Positions 47,150 to 55,878 of a DNA stretch of 64,000 nucleotides are shown piece after piece; the stretch's first letter is position 1; every line of letters starts with the position of its first letter. The position numbers and the translations under genes were made by a program. The DNA is taken from positions 659,466-723,465 of the forward strand of contig NZ_BMYD01000001.1 of the NCBI RefSeq assembly GCF_014652095.1, read 5' to 3'. This DNA comes from Cognatilysobacter bugurensis. GTDB lineage: Bacteria > Pseudomonadota > Gammaproteobacteria > Xanthomonadales > Xanthomonadaceae. The notes under the pieces were generated by a model. The model did not search any database and was not told the origin of the DNA. It saw nothing but the letters and a program-made list of their open reading frames with translations.

Positions 47150-47632
47150 GGCGCGACGGGCGCGCTTCTTGGGCGCTGTCGACTCTTCGGAGACGGCGCC
47201 GCCATCGCTCCCGAGCGCTTCGAGACGTTCGAGCGCCTCGCGCTTGCCAAGCGAACGCAGCTCGACCAGCCGCGCCTGTTGCGCACGACGAGGCACGGCC
47301 TTGCCGGTCTCCCAGTTGTAGATCGACTGGCCGCTCGCGCCGGCAAGCCGGCCGAAGTCGCTTGCGGAGAGCCCAAGGCGGGAACGCAGCGAACGCAGTC
47401 CCTTCGCGACGAAACGCGTCTTGGGCCCGTCATTCTCTTCGGTCGGCGCAGCTGCGGGTGCCTTTTCGCGGCGCTTCGTTTCGCGGCTCAGCTGCTCGAT
47501 TCGGCGCTTGAGCTCCGCGATCTCACGACGCTGGTTCGCATTGGCCTTCCGCAATGGCTCGATGTGGGCGCGCATTTCCTTGCGGGCCAGCCGGGTGATC
47601 TCGTTCTTCAGTACATTGCCGAGTGTGGTCAT
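47132..47632 (-). CDS. Transcription regulator with coiled coil and XRE-type helix-turn-helix
   Basis: A 166-residue protein. The N-terminal 55 residues form a basic coiled coil (MRAHIEPLRKANANQRREIA, ELKRRIEQLSRETKRREK). The HTH (about 72-125) reads LRSLRSRLGLSASDFGRLAG then ASGQSIYNWETGKAVPR, typical of a XRE domain with helix 3 SGQSIYNWE. The C-terminal tail is Lys/Arg/Ala-rich (APKKRARRAKKTAA). Probably a DNA-binding regulator that oligomerises through the coiled coil. The target is unknown. Confidence 0.8.
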   Translation of the reverse strand: MTTLGNVLKNEITRLARKEMRAHIEPLRKANANQRREIAELKRRIEQLSRETKRREKAPAAAPTEENDGPKTRFVAKGLRSLRSRLGLSASDFGRLAGASGQSIYNWETGKAVPRRAQQARLVELRSLGKREALERLEALGSDGGAVSEESTAPKKRARRAKKTAA

Positions 47633-47866
47633 CTTGGTCGCCTTGCCAAAGTCGCGCGAGTCTAGCGCGACTCGCGTGCAAGCGCGGCCATGAGGCGAAA
47701 ACTTGGACCGGGCGCGCCCGAGTCCACGGTGCGCGCCTTGCGCTGTTCTAAAGATCGGCTGTGCGTCGAAACCGGTGCGGGGCGGGCGCCGGCTGGAGTT
47801 TCCGCCGGCATCACCGCCGGCTCTCGCATGAGCGAACCAAGAACTGCACGACCGGTCTCCTCTGCC

Positions 47867-49921
47867 TCAGAACGTGCCCGAAATCGCGAACGACAAGATC
47901 GGTCCAATGCGGCGGTCGCGGACTTCGATGTAGTCGATCGGCCCGGTGCGGCGATCGAGGTACACGGTGCGATCCCACATGCTCATCGCATCCGTGATGT
48001 TGCTCGCCGTCACGCGCACGGTCAGTCCTTTCAAGTTCTTGCGCTCCAGGAACAGGCTGCCCCAGATGGGACCTTCCCACACGCGTCCGACTTCGGTGAG
48101 GCGGTAATCGCGCGCGTAATAGCCGTAGCTCGCGTTCGCGCCCCACGCCCAGTCGGTGTCGGGCACGTCATGGCGTAAACCCAGTTCGACGAGCTCTTGG
48201 AGGTTGTTGCTGATCGGCCGCTGCTCCCCGGTAAGCGGATCGCGCACGCGGCTGCGTTCGACCTGCACGCGTGCATCGAGCTTGGCACCGCGCCAGCCGA
48301 TCGGGTCGAACAGCAACGTGTGCTTCCACTCGACGCCGTGCCGCGTGGCGCGGTCGATGTTCCCCGTGCTCTCGCCGTCGACGCCAATCGGCACCACGTC
48401 GACGATGTCGTCGATGCGCTGCGTGTACAGGCGCAGTGCCGTGTTGCCCCAGTCGCCGAGCGTGCGCGACGCTTCGAGCTCGAGTTCCCACGTCTGCGGC
48501 GGCACGAGATCGGGATTGCCGGCAAAGGACTGATCGTCGTTTAGATCCACGGAGGCGAGGAAGTCGTAGAAGTTGAGCTGGCCGACACGCCTTTGCAGTT
48601 TTGCGTTGACGTCGAAGCCCGGCGCCGGCTGCCAGGCGAACGACAGCAGGCCTTTCGGTCTACGGAACGCACGTGTCAGGCCCCCGGCACCTACCTGCTC
48701 CAGGCGCGAATACTCGCCGCCGAGGCTCAGCTGCATGGACAACGTCGGCGAGAGCGTGCGCCCGTACGTGCCCATGGCTTCGTATCGATCTTCTTCGACG
48801 ACGGCGGTGCCGCCCGGAAGAGGCACGGGCACGTACGTGCCGTTTGGATCGAGCACGACGAGCGCCGACGCACTGTCGAGCCGGTTGAACGCGTACTCTC
48901 CGGACACCTGCCAGTCACCGCCGGCCTGCCAGCTGTACTCGGCGCGCGCGATGCGCTCGGTCTCTTCGGCATCACGCGAGAAACGGCTGCCGGTCCGGGC
49001 GCTTGCGTCCGTCGGGGTCACTTCGACCGCAGTCACCACGGGGTTGTGCACGTAGCGGTCAAGGCCGATGAGCTTCAGGCGACCGCCGGCCAGGGCGGTC
49101 TCCCAGTCACCTCCGATCTCGCGGTTATAGCCCCGCTGCGTCTGACGAACGGTACGGAGGCGTTCGACGAGCGCCGGTCCGGTGCGGACCCCGTCTTCCT
49201 CGTAGTCGAAGTACACGCGCTGATAAGAGGCGTTGAGGTTGACCTCGTCGCCACCGGCTCCCGTCCAGCCGAGCGTGCCGGTCAACCGGGGGCGCTCGCT
49301 CTCGCCGGTCCAGATCTCGTCGCGCCACTCACGCACGCGGCCGTCGGGTTCGAAGATCGTCGTGCCGCCGCCGGCGCCGCTGTGATTGGCCGAGTTGTCG
49401 AAACCGAGCGTGTATTCGAGATTTTCCCGCGCGCCACTGATCGACACCTCGCCGCGCGTGAGCTGTGGATCGGTGAAGTGCCTGCGGACGTCCGGCCGCC
49501 ACGCCCACGAGCCGCTTACGCCGCCGGCTTTCGCGACCACGTTCGCGACCGGGCCGGAAAGGCCCGGAATGCCGAGCGTCGCGCCATCGCGGATTTCGAT
49601 CCGCACGACGGTGTTGGCCGGGATCTTGCCGAGCTGCGCAAGCACGTCGTTCGATTTTCCGGACATGCGTTGCCCGTTGAGCAGCACGTTCCCGGTCGCC
49701 TGTCCGAGACCGCGCTCCTGTACGGCATCGCGGATCACGAAGCCGGGGACCTGCTGCAACATTTCTAGCGCGCTGCGCGGTGAGTAGCGGGCGAAATCGG
49801 ACGGCGTGTAGCTGCGCGCCCCTTCGACGGTGACCGCGGGCGCCGCGGTCTGGGCAAGTGCGAGCGGCGGCGCTGCGAGTAACGCGGCAGTGAGCGCGAG
49901 GCGACGGAGTGGGGCAGACAT
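47867..49921 (-). CDS. TonB-dependent outer-membrane receptor
   Basis: A 684-residue receptor with signal MSAPLRRLALTAALLAAPPL. The plug has SYTPSDFARYSPRSALEMLQ, QVPGFVIRDAVQERGLGQAT and NVLLNGQRMSGKSNDVLAQL, then a barrel ending SFAISGTF with terminal Phe. The plug ladder with GQATGNVLLNGQR resembles the short-plug receptors of Xanthomonadaceae without a signalling N-terminal domain. It lies 95 bases after the M56 peptidase gene on the same strand, so a BlaI-regulated operon is likely. Ligand unknown. Confidence 0.88.
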   Translation of the reverse strand: MSAPLRRLALTAALLAAPPLALAQTAAPAVTVEGARSYTPSDFARYSPRSALEMLQQVPGFVIRDAVQERGLGQATGNVLLNGQRMSGKSNDVLAQLGKIPANTVVRIEIRDGATLGIPGLSGPVANVVAKAGGVSGSWAWRPDVRRHFTDPQLTRGEVSISGARENLEYTLGFDNSANHSGAGGGTTIFEPDGRVREWRDEIWTGESERPRLTGTLGWTGAGGDEVNLNASYQRVYFDYEEDGVRTGPALVERLRTVRQTQRGYNREIGGDWETALAGGRLKLIGLDRYVHNPVVTAVEVTPTDASARTGSRFSRDAEETERIARAEYSWQAGGDWQVSGEYAFNRLDSASALVVLDPNGTYVPVPLPGGTAVVEEDRYEAMGTYGRTLSPTLSMQLSLGGEYSRLEQVGAGGLTRAFRRPKGLLSFAWQPAPGFDVNAKLQRRVGQLNFYDFLASVDLNDDQSFAGNPDLVPPQTWELELEASRTLGDWGNTALRLYTQRIDDIVDVVPIGVDGESTGNIDRATRHGVEWKHTLLFDPIGWRGAKLDARVQVERSRVRDPLTGEQRPISNNLQELVELGLRHDVPDTDWAWGANASYGYYARDYRLTEVGRVWEGPIWGSLFLERKNLKGLTVRVTASNITDAMSMWDRTVYLDRRTGPIDYIEVRDRRIGPILSFAISGTF

Positions 49922-50016
49922 GGGGCAAGTCCTGGGTTTGGGCGCGCGCCCCCGGCGTCGCGCTCGGCGCGCGGCGGGAGGGCCGGCTGATGGGTAAGGG
50001 CGGGAAGCAGGCCGGT

Positions 50017-52122
50017 TTACGGAGTGGCGGCACGCTCGACGGGGCGAGCCAGCCCGCGGTCGAGCGCATCCCGGATCACGTCCCGCATTTCGCGGTCCGC
50101 CTCGCGCGACGCGCGGCCTTGACGTTCACCGAGCTCACCCATCCGCTCACCGAGCGCCTCCATCGGCTTCGCGGCGGCTTCCATTTCGCGTTCGAACGCT
50201 TCCATCGGAACGCTCGCACGCGCCATGCGTTCGGCTTCGGCTTCGATGATCGCGGCCTGCCGTTCGATTTCGGGCTCGAGCGCTTCCATGCGGGCTTCCA
50301 TGGCGGCCATCTGGCGCTCCACCTGCTGTTCGATCTCGAGTTCCAGGCGGTCTTCATCGAGGTGGGCATTCGCCGCCATGCGCGCGGCCTGACGGGTTTG
50401 GTTTACGGCGTGGCGTGCCTGCTCGGCGGCAAGTTGGCCTTGCCGGGCTGCGAGTGAAGACAGGCGCTGCTGCGCACGCTGCATCTCGGGCGAGGGCTGG
50501 ACGTTGACCTGGACACGGCCCATGCGTTGACCGATCTCGCTCATGCGCTGGCCATGGGCCTCCATTTCACGGCCGAGCCCGCTCATCTGCTTGCCAATGG
50601 CCTCGCTCTCGCGCCATGCGCTTTGCGCACGGCTGACGAGCGCCGGGTCCGTGACTGCATAGTCGCGGCCTTCGTGACTGAACCAGACGAAGTCCCGGCC
50701 CACTTTGGCGCGCATGGCGTCGAACCGTTCGCTGTCGGTGCCGTGCCCGGTCACCACCGTGCCTTCGCGTCCGGAGCGCACCAGCGCATAGTTGCGACGA
50801 CCCCAGCCGTTTGTCGACGCATGGCCGGCCGCGCGCAGCGGAGCAACTGCCTGTGCGATCGCCGAGGCACTGGCGACCGCGGCACTCTCGGCCAGCGCTG
50901 CGGCGTTGAACATCGGGTCGAGATCCATGTCGACAGCCACCTCGACCTCGGGGTCCCAGTCGACATCGGCCGTCGCGTCGCGCGGCACCGACGGCGGCGC
51001 GAGACCTAGCACGCCTTTCGTGGCGTTTGCGGTGGGGCCAGGCAGCGGGGTTGCCCGTGCGGGCTCGGGCTGAAGCGATGCGGGGGACGTCTGCGCGACA
51101 GGCTTGCGGACGTCGCCGGTCATCTGCGCGTGGGCGATGAACGCGATGCACGCGGCTGCAATGCCGAGCACGGGGAAGGCGACACGGCCGGCGATGCGGC
51201 GGTTCGGACGAAGCAGATGTTCGATGCGGGACACGAGGGAGCCTCCGTGGGCGGCTTGCGCGAGGTGCGGCGTCGCACCGGGCGAGGTTTGAAGGTCGGA
51301 GAGCGCGGCGAGGGCACGTGCAAGCCGATGCGGGTTGCCGATCGCCTCGACGGCGAGCGCGTCGGCGATCAGTTCGCGTTCGACGCGCACCTGGCGCGAG
51401 AGCCACCAGACGACCGGGTGAAAGAACAGCAGCGCTTCGACGACGCCCTGCAGCAGGTTCACCAGATAGTCGTGCCGGCGAATGTGGGCGAGCTCATGCG
51501 CAAGCAGCGCTTCGAGGTAGTCGACCGGCATGCGCGCAATCAGCGATGCGGGCAGCAGCACCGCCGGCCGCAGCCAGCCAACGGCAGCGGGCGAGGGGAG
51601 GGCATCGACGATGCGCAGCGCCACCGGGGCGCGAATGCCGAGCCGCGTCGAGAGGCCGTCGAGCCGCGCCTGCCACGCTGCGTGCGAGCCCGGCTGCGCC
51701 GTGCTCCGCAGCCGCTCGATCCAGGCCACGCCCAGCGCCATGCGCAGGCAGAACACCGTGGCGCCCGCGGCCCACATCGCCACGAGCGTCGGAAGCCAGC
51801 CCTCGAGCGGCGCGACCCAGGCATCGGGGGCGGACACGGCCGCAGCGGTCGCGGTCGCGATCAGGAAGCCGTCGCCTCCGGTTTCGAACACCGGAGCCGC
51901 CGAGCCGCGCCACGACGCAAGCTGCAGGGCGACATCGAGAAGAGGCGCGAGCAGGCAGGTCAGGAGTGCAGCGCAAGCCACGGCGTAGCGCGTCTGCGGA
52001 CGCGCGTGGCGCAGCGAGAACAGCGCGATCGAGGCAAGCAGCCCGATGACGCCGCCCTGCCAGACGAAATGCACGAGCGCGCGCCCGATGACCGGCACCG
52101 AGGCAATGATCAGCTCATTCAT
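50017..52122 (-). CDS. M56 family membrane zinc peptidase (BlaR1-type sensor)
   Basis: A 701-residue protein overlapping the end of the BlaI-like gene by 8 bases. Four transmembrane helices surround the peptidase: helices at about 10-30, 38-56, 112-130 and after residue 310; the catalytic motif is HELAHIRRHD in EALLAHELAHIRRHDYLVNL. The C-terminal 300 residues are not a penicillin-binding domain but a charged, Met- and Glu-rich coiled coil (EMEAHGQRMSEIGQRMGR; QQVERQMAAMEARMEALEPE). This is the M56 form of xanthomonads with an alternative sensor. It would cleave the cytoplasmic repressor on signal. Confidence 0.9.
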   Translation of the reverse strand: MNELIIASVPVIGRALVHFVWQGGVIGLLASIALFSLRHARPQTRYAVACAALLTCLLAPLLDVALQLASWRGSAAPVFETGGDGFLIATATAAAVSAPDAWVAPLEGWLPTLVAMWAAGATVFCLRMALGVAWIERLRSTAQPGSHAAWQARLDGLSTRLGIRAPVALRIVDALPSPAAVGWLRPAVLLPASLIARMPVDYLEALLAHELAHIRRHDYLVNLLQGVVEALLFFHPVVWWLSRQVRVERELIADALAVEAIGNPHRLARALAALSDLQTSPGATPHLAQAAHGGSLVSRIEHLLRPNRRIAGRVAFPVLGIAAACIAFIAHAQMTGDVRKPVAQTSPASLQPEPARATPLPGPTANATKGVLGLAPPSVPRDATADVDWDPEVEVAVDMDLDPMFNAAALAESAAVASASAIAQAVAPLRAAGHASTNGWGRRNYALVRSGREGTVVTGHGTDSERFDAMRAKVGRDFVWFSHEGRDYAVTDPALVSRAQSAWRESEAIGKQMSGLGREMEAHGQRMSEIGQRMGRVQVNVQPSPEMQRAQQRLSSLAARQGQLAAEQARHAVNQTRQAARMAANAHLDEDRLELEIEQQVERQMAAMEARMEALEPEIERQAAIIEAEAERMARASVPMEAFEREMEAAAKPMEALGERMGELGERQGRASREADREMRDVIRDALDRGLARPVERAATP

Positions 52123-52519
52123 CGTGGGCCTCCACGGCGTTATCGTCGCGAAGCAGGCGGCGGATCTCGTCGCGCTCCTTCGCGCTCACGTGAGTGTTCA
52201 GTGCGGCCAGCACGAGGTCCTTCGCCGAGCCGGCGAACGCCTTCTGGATCAGGTCTCCGAGCAGCCCGGTGCGCAGCGCATCGGGAGCGTGTGCCGCCGC
52301 GTAGACGTGCGAACGCTGGCTTTCATCTCGAAGCAGCAGGCCCTTGCCGTGCATGACCTGCATGAGTCGGAGCACGGTCGCGTACGTGGCTTCCGGCCGC
52401 TCGGCCTGCCGGGCGAGATGCACGTCCTTGACCGTGGACGGGCCGAGCTGCCAGACCACGCGCAGCAGGTCGAGCTCTGCCGCCGTGGGCTTGGGGGGAC
52501 GAGTGGGCTTGCGGGTCAT
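52115..52519 (-). CDS. BlaI/MecI/CopY family repressor
   Basis: A 134-residue protein with the winged helix typical of BlaI: TAAELDLLRVVWQLGPSTVK then RPEATYATVLRLMQVMHGKG (helix 3 contains TYATV) and LLLRDESQRSHVYAAA. The C-terminus dimerises (LGDLIQKAFAGSAKDLVLAA). The 8-base overlap with the M56 gene shows a coupled operon. Like BlaI it would dimerise on dyad operators and be cleaved or released on signal. Candidate operators lie just upstream. Confidence 0.92.
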   Translation of the reverse strand: MTRKPTRPPKPTAAELDLLRVVWQLGPSTVKDVHLARQAERPEATYATVLRLMQVMHGKGLLLRDESQRSHVYAAAHAPDALRTGLLGDLIQKAFAGSAKDLVLAALNTHVSAKERDEIRRLLRDDNAVEAHDE

Positions 52520-52529
52520 CGACGCATCC

Positions 52530-52592
52530 GGTCTCAGGCTGTGAGACCGATGCTGCGCCGGCTAGATCATTTTGTCTAGACTGTTTGGTCTA
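52530..52592 (-). promoter_or_regulatory. Candidate operator dyads upstream of the BlaI-like gene
   Basis: Three inverted repeats occur within 63 bases. GGTCTCA-GGCTG-TGAGACC at 52530-52548; CTAGA-8 bases-TCTAG at 52562-52579; and TAGAC-TGTTTG-GTCTA at 52577-52592 (overlapping the second). The outermost two share the half-site GTCT/AGAC. They lie 11-73 bases upstream of the start, where a BlaI-type repressor would be expected to bind. The region is locally AT-rich. Confidence 0.6.
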
Positions 52593-52615
52593 TGACTGAT
52601 GGCAGGGCTGCCGGA

Positions 52616-53713
52616 TCAGGACCGCCGTGCTTTTGCCATGCAGCGCCGGTAGCGGGCGTCCACACGCGTGGCAAACCACTCCGTCGTCAGCTTGCGGGTG
52701 ATCTTCGGACTTTCGAGCGTGATGCGCGGAATCGACTGGCGCGGCAACGGCTTCCCGCGCTTCCGTTCGGCAAGGGAGAACACGTGCTGGTAGAGGTCGG
52801 TGTCCTCGAACGCGTGCGAGCCCGACTTGTTCAACGCGCGCCGGATATCCGCGTCCGTCATGTCCCAGTGCATGCGAGCGATCGAGCGCACCGCGGCTTC
52901 GGTGCGGCTCACGGCATCGCTGCCCTCGTTGTGATGCAGCAGGTCGCCGTCGAGCGCCAGCGCTACGCCCGAGATCTTCGACACCGCGTTCTGAAAGCCT
53001 GCGTTCCGGCTTGCATAGCGGCCTGCGTTGAAGTCCGCGAAGCGGTACAGCGGTGAGGGATAGGACGCGGGATAGGCCAGCAGGTGCGCGATGCCGAAAT
53101 AGAGGCCGCCCCGACGGGTGAACACCTCGCGCCGGATCGAACGCTCGCTCGAATATGGATATCGATGCTGGCGCGCGTGGGCTTCAGCGAACGAAATGCT
53201 GACCTGCATGGGGCCGCCGGTCCGAACCGGGTTCACGCCCGAGAAAAGGCGGCGTCCCATCGGAAGTGCGTCGATGAGTTCTTCAAACAGCGTGTTGAGC
53301 TGTTTTTCGGTCCGCACGGCTGCGATGCGCTGCTCCCAGGTGCGCCCGTCAGGCGACTCAAGCTGCAGCGCCGCGCGCACAACGAACGCCGGCACGCGCA
53401 TCCGCTCGGCGCGACGGTCGATTTCCTTGCGAGCGATTTTCGCAAGGCCCGGCACCACGGGGTCCGGCGCGAAGCTCGACTCCTGGGCCGTAATCGCCAG
53501 GACCGAGCAGACGTTCGAGTCGCTCGGTTCGATCTCGAGCGAAGAGAACGCGCGCTCGATGTCGTATGCCCAGTCGCCGCGGTCGGCGAGCGTGGCGGGC
53601 AGCAGATGCGAGATGCGGGCACGAACCTCGGCCGGCGTGGGCGGCTCGGGCCCTCGATCACACGCCGCCAACAACGCAAATGCGGCGACGAGCCCGAAGG
53701 CCCGTCGCCGCAC
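52616..53713 (-). CDS. DUF1615 lipoprotein
   Basis: About 365 residues from a GTG at 53713, which gives the lipoprotein signal VRRRAFGLVAAFALLAAC. An ATG at 53773 would overlap the preceding gene by 23 bases and give an unusually long N-terminus. Conserved parts: NVCSVLAITAQESSFAPDP (Glu in a lysozyme/transglycosylase-like position), GPMQVSISFAEAHAR, RRGGLYFGIAHLLAYPASY, FADFNAGRYASRNAGFQ. The helix-rich lysozyme-like pattern fits DUF1615. Activity on peptidoglycan is plausible but not established. It ends divergent from the BlaI operon across about 96 bases. Confidence 0.8.
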   Translation of the reverse strand: MRRRAFGLVAAFALLAACDRGPEPPTPAEVRARISHLLPATLADRGDWAYDIERAFSSLEIEPSDSNVCSVLAITAQESSFAPDPVVPGLAKIARKEIDRRAERMRVPAFVVRAALQLESPDGRTWEQRIAAVRTEKQLNTLFEELIDALPMGRRLFSGVNPVRTGGPMQVSISFAEAHARQHRYPYSSERSIRREVFTRRGGLYFGIAHLLAYPASYPSPLYRFADFNAGRYASRNAGFQNAVSKISGVALALDGDLLHHNEGSDAVSRTEAAVRSIARMHWDMTDADIRRALNKSGSHAFEDTDLYQHVFSLAERKRGKPLPRQSIPRITLESPKITRKLTTEWFATRVDARYRRCMAKARRS

Positions 53714-53717
53714 TGGA

Positions 53718-53738
53718 GCCGGCACCGACAGTGCCGGC
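53718..53738 (-). repeat. Hairpin between the small hydrophilic gene and the DUF1615 gene
   Basis: GCCGGCAC-TGTCG-GTGCCGGC, a perfect 8-bp stem, lies 12 bases after the stop of the upstream gene. There is no T-tract, so it may be a processing or attenuation element. Confidence 0.55.
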
Positions 53739-53750
53739 AGGATGGAAAAC

Positions 53751-53933
53751 TTAGGAGTCTGAGCGGTCCGCATCGTCCGCAGCGTACTTGCGGTCGAGCC
53801 GTTCTGCATCGTTGTGCGTGACGCGCTTGGTGTCGTCGGTGCGCGCATTCACCGCGTTGCCGGTGACCTCACGGTCGAGGCGTTCGAGTTCTTCGCTGCG
53901 CGAAAGTCGGCGATCGTTACGATCACTGTTCAT
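53751..53933 (-). CDS. Small hydrophilic, charged protein
   Basis: A 60-residue protein with TGGAGACC before the ATG at 53933. Composition is D, R, E, N and S rich (MNSDRNDRRLSRSEELERLD; C-terminus YAADDADRSDS). Two copies of a short motif ERLDR occur (EELERLDREV and DAERLDRKY). No domain is recognised. It lies between a J-domain gene and the DUF1615 gene, all on the same strand. Confidence 0.6.
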   Translation of the reverse strand: MNSDRNDRRLSRSEELERLDREVTGNAVNARTDDTKRVTHNDAERLDRKYAADDADRSDS

Positions 53934-54001
53934 GGTGGTCTCCAGGGTGGGGGATGCCCCATTTCTAACGCGAATCGCGTGCGATCGTCGTGAGTGAAAC
54001 G

Positions 54002-55012
54002 TTAGAACGCCGCCGTCGGACCCGCGCTGCGAATGGCGGCCCACGGGTCTAGCGCGACCGTACGTTCGGTGGCCTTCGTGCCGTAGCGCCCGGCGACCTC
54101 CCGCAACTCGAAGAGCTCGCTCCGCGTCAGATCGCCGGTGACGAGATTGCGATGCTGCACCTCGTAGCGGCCCGGCCGCAGGCTTTCCATCCGGAACGAG
54201 CCCATGGCTGGCACATGCACGTGACGCACGGGCTGCGCGCCCGCCGCGTCGATCGAGACCAGCGTGACGAACACGGGCGCCGGGTTCATCGCGTTGTCCA
54301 GTACGACTGCCGAGAGACCGTCGAGGTGCGTCTGAGGCAACCCGGCGACGTAGGCGGCTCCCAGGGGCCAGGCACGACCGTTGGGGTCCGCGACGATGGG
54401 CAGGGATGGATTCGAGGGGAGTGGTGAGCGCGCGGGAGTTGGGACTGCAACCTGCGGGGGGGCCGGAGCCGAGCGTGGAGCCGGCGCGCGATCGGCCGCG
54501 CGCGCGGCTGACGGCCGCTCGGAGGGCCGCTCGGCTTGCAGGCCGGAAGACCCGGAGTCGAGGCCATGAATCCGCCATTCGGCCGCCAGCGCTGCAGGTG
54601 GGCGGCGCGGGGCAGGGGTCTTCTGCCGTGCCTGCCAATAACCGGCGCCGGCGCCCAGAATCGGAACCAGCGCGAGCACGGCCAACGCGACGACGCGACG
54701 GCGGGGCCGGTGCGCGCGTGGCTTCGACGGCGCCACATGGCTGGCCTGTCGCGAAACGGAGGCATGCGCTCCACGCCGCGCTCCACTTCCTATCGGAAGT
54801 TCGCGCAGCAGCGACGCGTCGTAAGCGGCGCGCCGCTGCGGGTCCGACAGAACCGCGTACGCATCGTTAAGGCCCTGCATGGCACGCGCAGCCGCCGCGT
54901 CTCCCGGATTTCGATCTGGGTGATGGCGCTGGGACAGCACCCGGTAAGCAGCGCGTAGCACCTCGGGAGGAGCATCGCGCGACACCGAAAGGCAGTCGTA
55001 TAGCGTCCGCAT
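54002..55012 (-). CDS. Membrane-tethered J-domain protein
   Basis: A 336-residue protein. The N-terminal J-domain (about 1-68) has LYDCLSVSRDAPPEVLRAAY and the HPD tripeptide in QRHHPDRNPGD. After a basic linker, a membrane helix (about 107-124, VVALAVLALVPILGAGAG) is followed by a Pro/Ala-rich stretch and a C-terminal beta domain (about 225-336). This suits a co-chaperone at the inner membrane with the J-domain cytoplasmic and the C-terminus periplasmic. The DnaK partner is inferred. Confidence 0.85.
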   Translation of the reverse strand: MRTLYDCLSVSRDAPPEVLRAAYRVLSQRHHPDRNPGDAAAARAMQGLNDAYAVLSDPQRRAAYDASLLRELPIGSGARRGAHASVSRQASHVAPSKPRAHRPRRRVVALAVLALVPILGAGAGYWQARQKTPAPRRPPAALAAEWRIHGLDSGSSGLQAERPSERPSAARAADRAPAPRSAPAPPQVAVPTPARSPLPSNPSLPIVADPNGRAWPLGAAYVAGLPQTHLDGLSAVVLDNAMNPAPVFVTLVSIDAAGAQPVRHVHVPAMGSFRMESLRPGRYEVQHRNLVTGDLTRSELFELREVAGRYGTKATERTVALDPWAAIRSAGPTAAF

Positions 55013-55353
55013 GAGGTGGGGCTGATCCGGTGTTCGTGTGGACGAAGGTCAACCTTTTATCGGCCGTCTAGCGCCTGTCTTTACCGCCCGACGCCTCTGT
55101 CGACGGCAGCCGCGAGGTAAGCAGGGCAGGCTACGTGGATGGCTGTCTAAGCGCCCCACGCGTGTGCTTCCGACTGGGATGAATAGGCGAGGCGACTCGC
55201 GTCGCCTCCGCGACTGAACCGCGGCCGTACCGCGCCCTACGGGCAGCTGAACGGAAAAGCCGCGGGCCGCGTGACATTCACACGCGAATCCCGACCATGG
55301 GTCTTAAGCGGCGTGATCGATGCCGCTCTGCCTGTCCTACCTCGGGAGCTCAC
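55013..55353. other. Divergent intergenic region
   Basis: 341 bases between the J-domain gene (-) and the Cys-rich protein gene (+); nothing recognisable beyond the GGGAG ribosome-binding site of the latter. Confidence 0.45.
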
Positions 55354-55710
55354 ATGGACCTGCATCATGCGGAACACCGTGACCTCGCACTCAACGAGTG
55401 CATTGACCAGTGCACGCAGACGCATGCCGTGTGCTTGGAGACGATCCAACACTGCCTCAACCGCGGCGGGGTGCTCGCGGATCCCGACTGCCTCGCACTG
55501 ATGTCGACGTGCGCGGACATGTGTGCGACGAGCGCGAACGCCATGCTTCGGGGCACCGCGCTGCATATCGTCATCTGCGGCGCCTGTGTCGAGGTCTGCC
55601 GCGAGTGCGCGGACGAATGCGCCGAGTTCGGGGACGACCCCGCGCTGCAGCATTGCATCGATGCATGCCTCAAGTGTGCGGAGAGTTGTGAGGCAATGAC
55701 CCGCGGCTGA
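55354..55710 (+). CDS. Four-helix bundle copper-binding protein (DUF326/Csp-like)
   Basis: A 118-residue protein with GGGAG before the ATG. Cysteines are spaced along the helices: ECIDQCTQTHAVCLETIQHC, ADPDCLALMSTCADMCATSA, VICGACVEVCRECADECAEF and QHCIDACLKCAESCEAM. This pattern of CxxxC and CxxC facing the core is that of cytosolic Csp3-like copper-storage proteins; each four-helix monomer can bind many Cu(I). No Tat signal, so cytosolic. Confidence 0.9.
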   Translation: MDLHHAEHRDLALNECIDQCTQTHAVCLETIQHCLNRGGVLADPDCLALMSTCADMCATSANAMLRGTALHIVICGACVEVCRECADECAEFGDDPALQHCIDACLKCAESCEAMTRG

Positions 55711-55878
55711 TCGCGGTCACTCGAGAACAAATTAGGCGGCATTGACGCAGCGGGTGTAGCTGCCTGCGACCTGCATCACGCCTTGTCAGCCGGAGCGGGG
55801 CCAAACTTCAGTACCGCAGCGTGTGTTTCGCACGCTCCGGCCACTACAGGACTCCGTGATCGCGCCGATATTGCCGCC

